From the NCBI GenBank assembly GCA_043228905.1, contig JBHGNT010000009.1, positions 7,812,001 to 7,876,000 of the forward strand: a stretch of 64,000 nt of DNA. Reading direction: 5' to 3'. Shown here piece after piece: positions 63,574 through 64,000 of this stretch; position 1 is the first letter of the stretch; each line of letters begins with the position of its first letter. A program made the position numbers and the translations under genes. The notes beneath the pieces were generated by a model that saw only the letters and a list, made by a program, of their open reading frames with translations, was not told the DNA's origin and did not search any database. This DNA is from Azolla caroliniana. Taxonomy: Eukaryota > Polypodiophyta.

Positions 63574-64000
63574 GCGGAAGAGATGTGTGTTATGTGTATG
63601 TGTGAGACGAAAGAGGAGAGGAGAGAAACACAAGATGGATAAGAGACAAAATGAAGTACTCAAGAAGAAGGAGATGTATATTAACAAGGAGAATATGATA
63701 AATGAAAATGTAGCATTACAAGGAGTCACAACCGACTTCGTATGAAGTGTGAGGAGGGTGCTTTATATATAGTCACCCTCTCTCTTCATTAACTAACTAC
63801 AACTGTCACTCTCTCTCTTGGGGAATGTGAAGACTCATAGTCATGGGGAATATGTAACTCATTAGTTATGTGTCATAGAATATGATTCTATGACACATAG
63901 TTAATGTGTAGAGAGTAGTGGTGTGACTCTTGACCTTTGAGTAATTATGGATTCTCAAAAGGTGTGTTCACACGTTGCACTATGTTGAGCTTGATTCTCA
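63574..64000 (-). repeat. LTR-like end of window with a 15-bp hairpin
   Basis: TGTAGCGGAAGAGATG could be an LTR edge, and a minus-strand TATA box (GACTATATATAAAGC) lies near 63,760. A perfect inverted repeat with 15-bp arms sits at 63,867-63,881 and 63,885-63,899. The other edge is outside the window. Confidence 0.45.

Overview
The window looks like heterochromatic, gene-poor nuclear DNA of a land plant. It is almost wholly nested transposable elements. Plant signs are several Ty1/copia elements whose primer-binding sites match initiator tRNA-Met (TGGTATCAGAGC and variants), CHG/CG-type decay of coding sequence, and a Tat/Athila-like Ty3/gypsy element. I found no ordinary host gene, rRNA or functional tRNA gene. 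Species cannot be told from the sequence.

Layout. 1-8,000: remnants: the 3' end of a chromodomain Ty3/gypsy element (copy A), duplicated LTR pieces of another gypsy family, a decayed Tat/Athila-like integrase, a solo LTR, copia scraps and a LINE 3' end. 8,004-11,802: a 5'-truncated second chromodomain element (copy B). 11,803-13,960: a broken coiled-coil ORF ('ORF3') and its LTR. 13,985-27,066: a plus-strand copia (H1) split by a minus-strand copia (R1, 14,792-26,702, TSD ACAAC). R1 is itself split by a solo LTR (TSD CTTGA), a 5.5-kb chromodomain element (copy C, 19,206-24,715, TSD ATCTT) and an unassigned insert. 27,908-30,439: a broken gene or transposon ORF resembling DUF7869-type proteins. 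30,566-36,447: partial minus-strand copias. 36,448-45,784: a young, nearly intact gypsy element (minus strand, TSD AATGG, two LTR differences noticed in 456 bp). It carries gag, protease, RT-RNaseH-integrase and an extra 875-residue coiled-coil ORF3. 47,925-63,197: a plus-strand copia (H2) split by a minus-strand copia (R2, 52,260-62,715), whose 3' LTR is in turn split by a LINE (52,427-57,768). 63,205-64,000: another copia RT piece and an LTR-like end.

Three things stand out. (1) The chromodomain family reads like the Tf1/sushi lineage rather than the usual plant clades. Copy C has no tRNA-type primer site; the 12 nt beside its 5' LTR are complementary to the predicted start of its own transcript, as in self-primed Tf1/sushi elements. 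(2) The young gypsy element has a third ORF whose C-terminal coiled-coil block recurs in the decayed element at 11.8-13.5 kb. It has a possible promoter of its own, a 28-A tract after pol, an Asn/Gln-rich Gag, no recognisable polypurine tract, and TTGGCACGC facing inward beside both LTRs. (3) The LINE is not of the usual plant L1 look, ends in (TTTC)n instead of poly(A), and carries a 121-bp piece of its own ORF1 at its 5' edge.

All family assignments are from motif reading without a database search. Boundaries of decayed elements are approximate, while those with TSDs are exact to the base.
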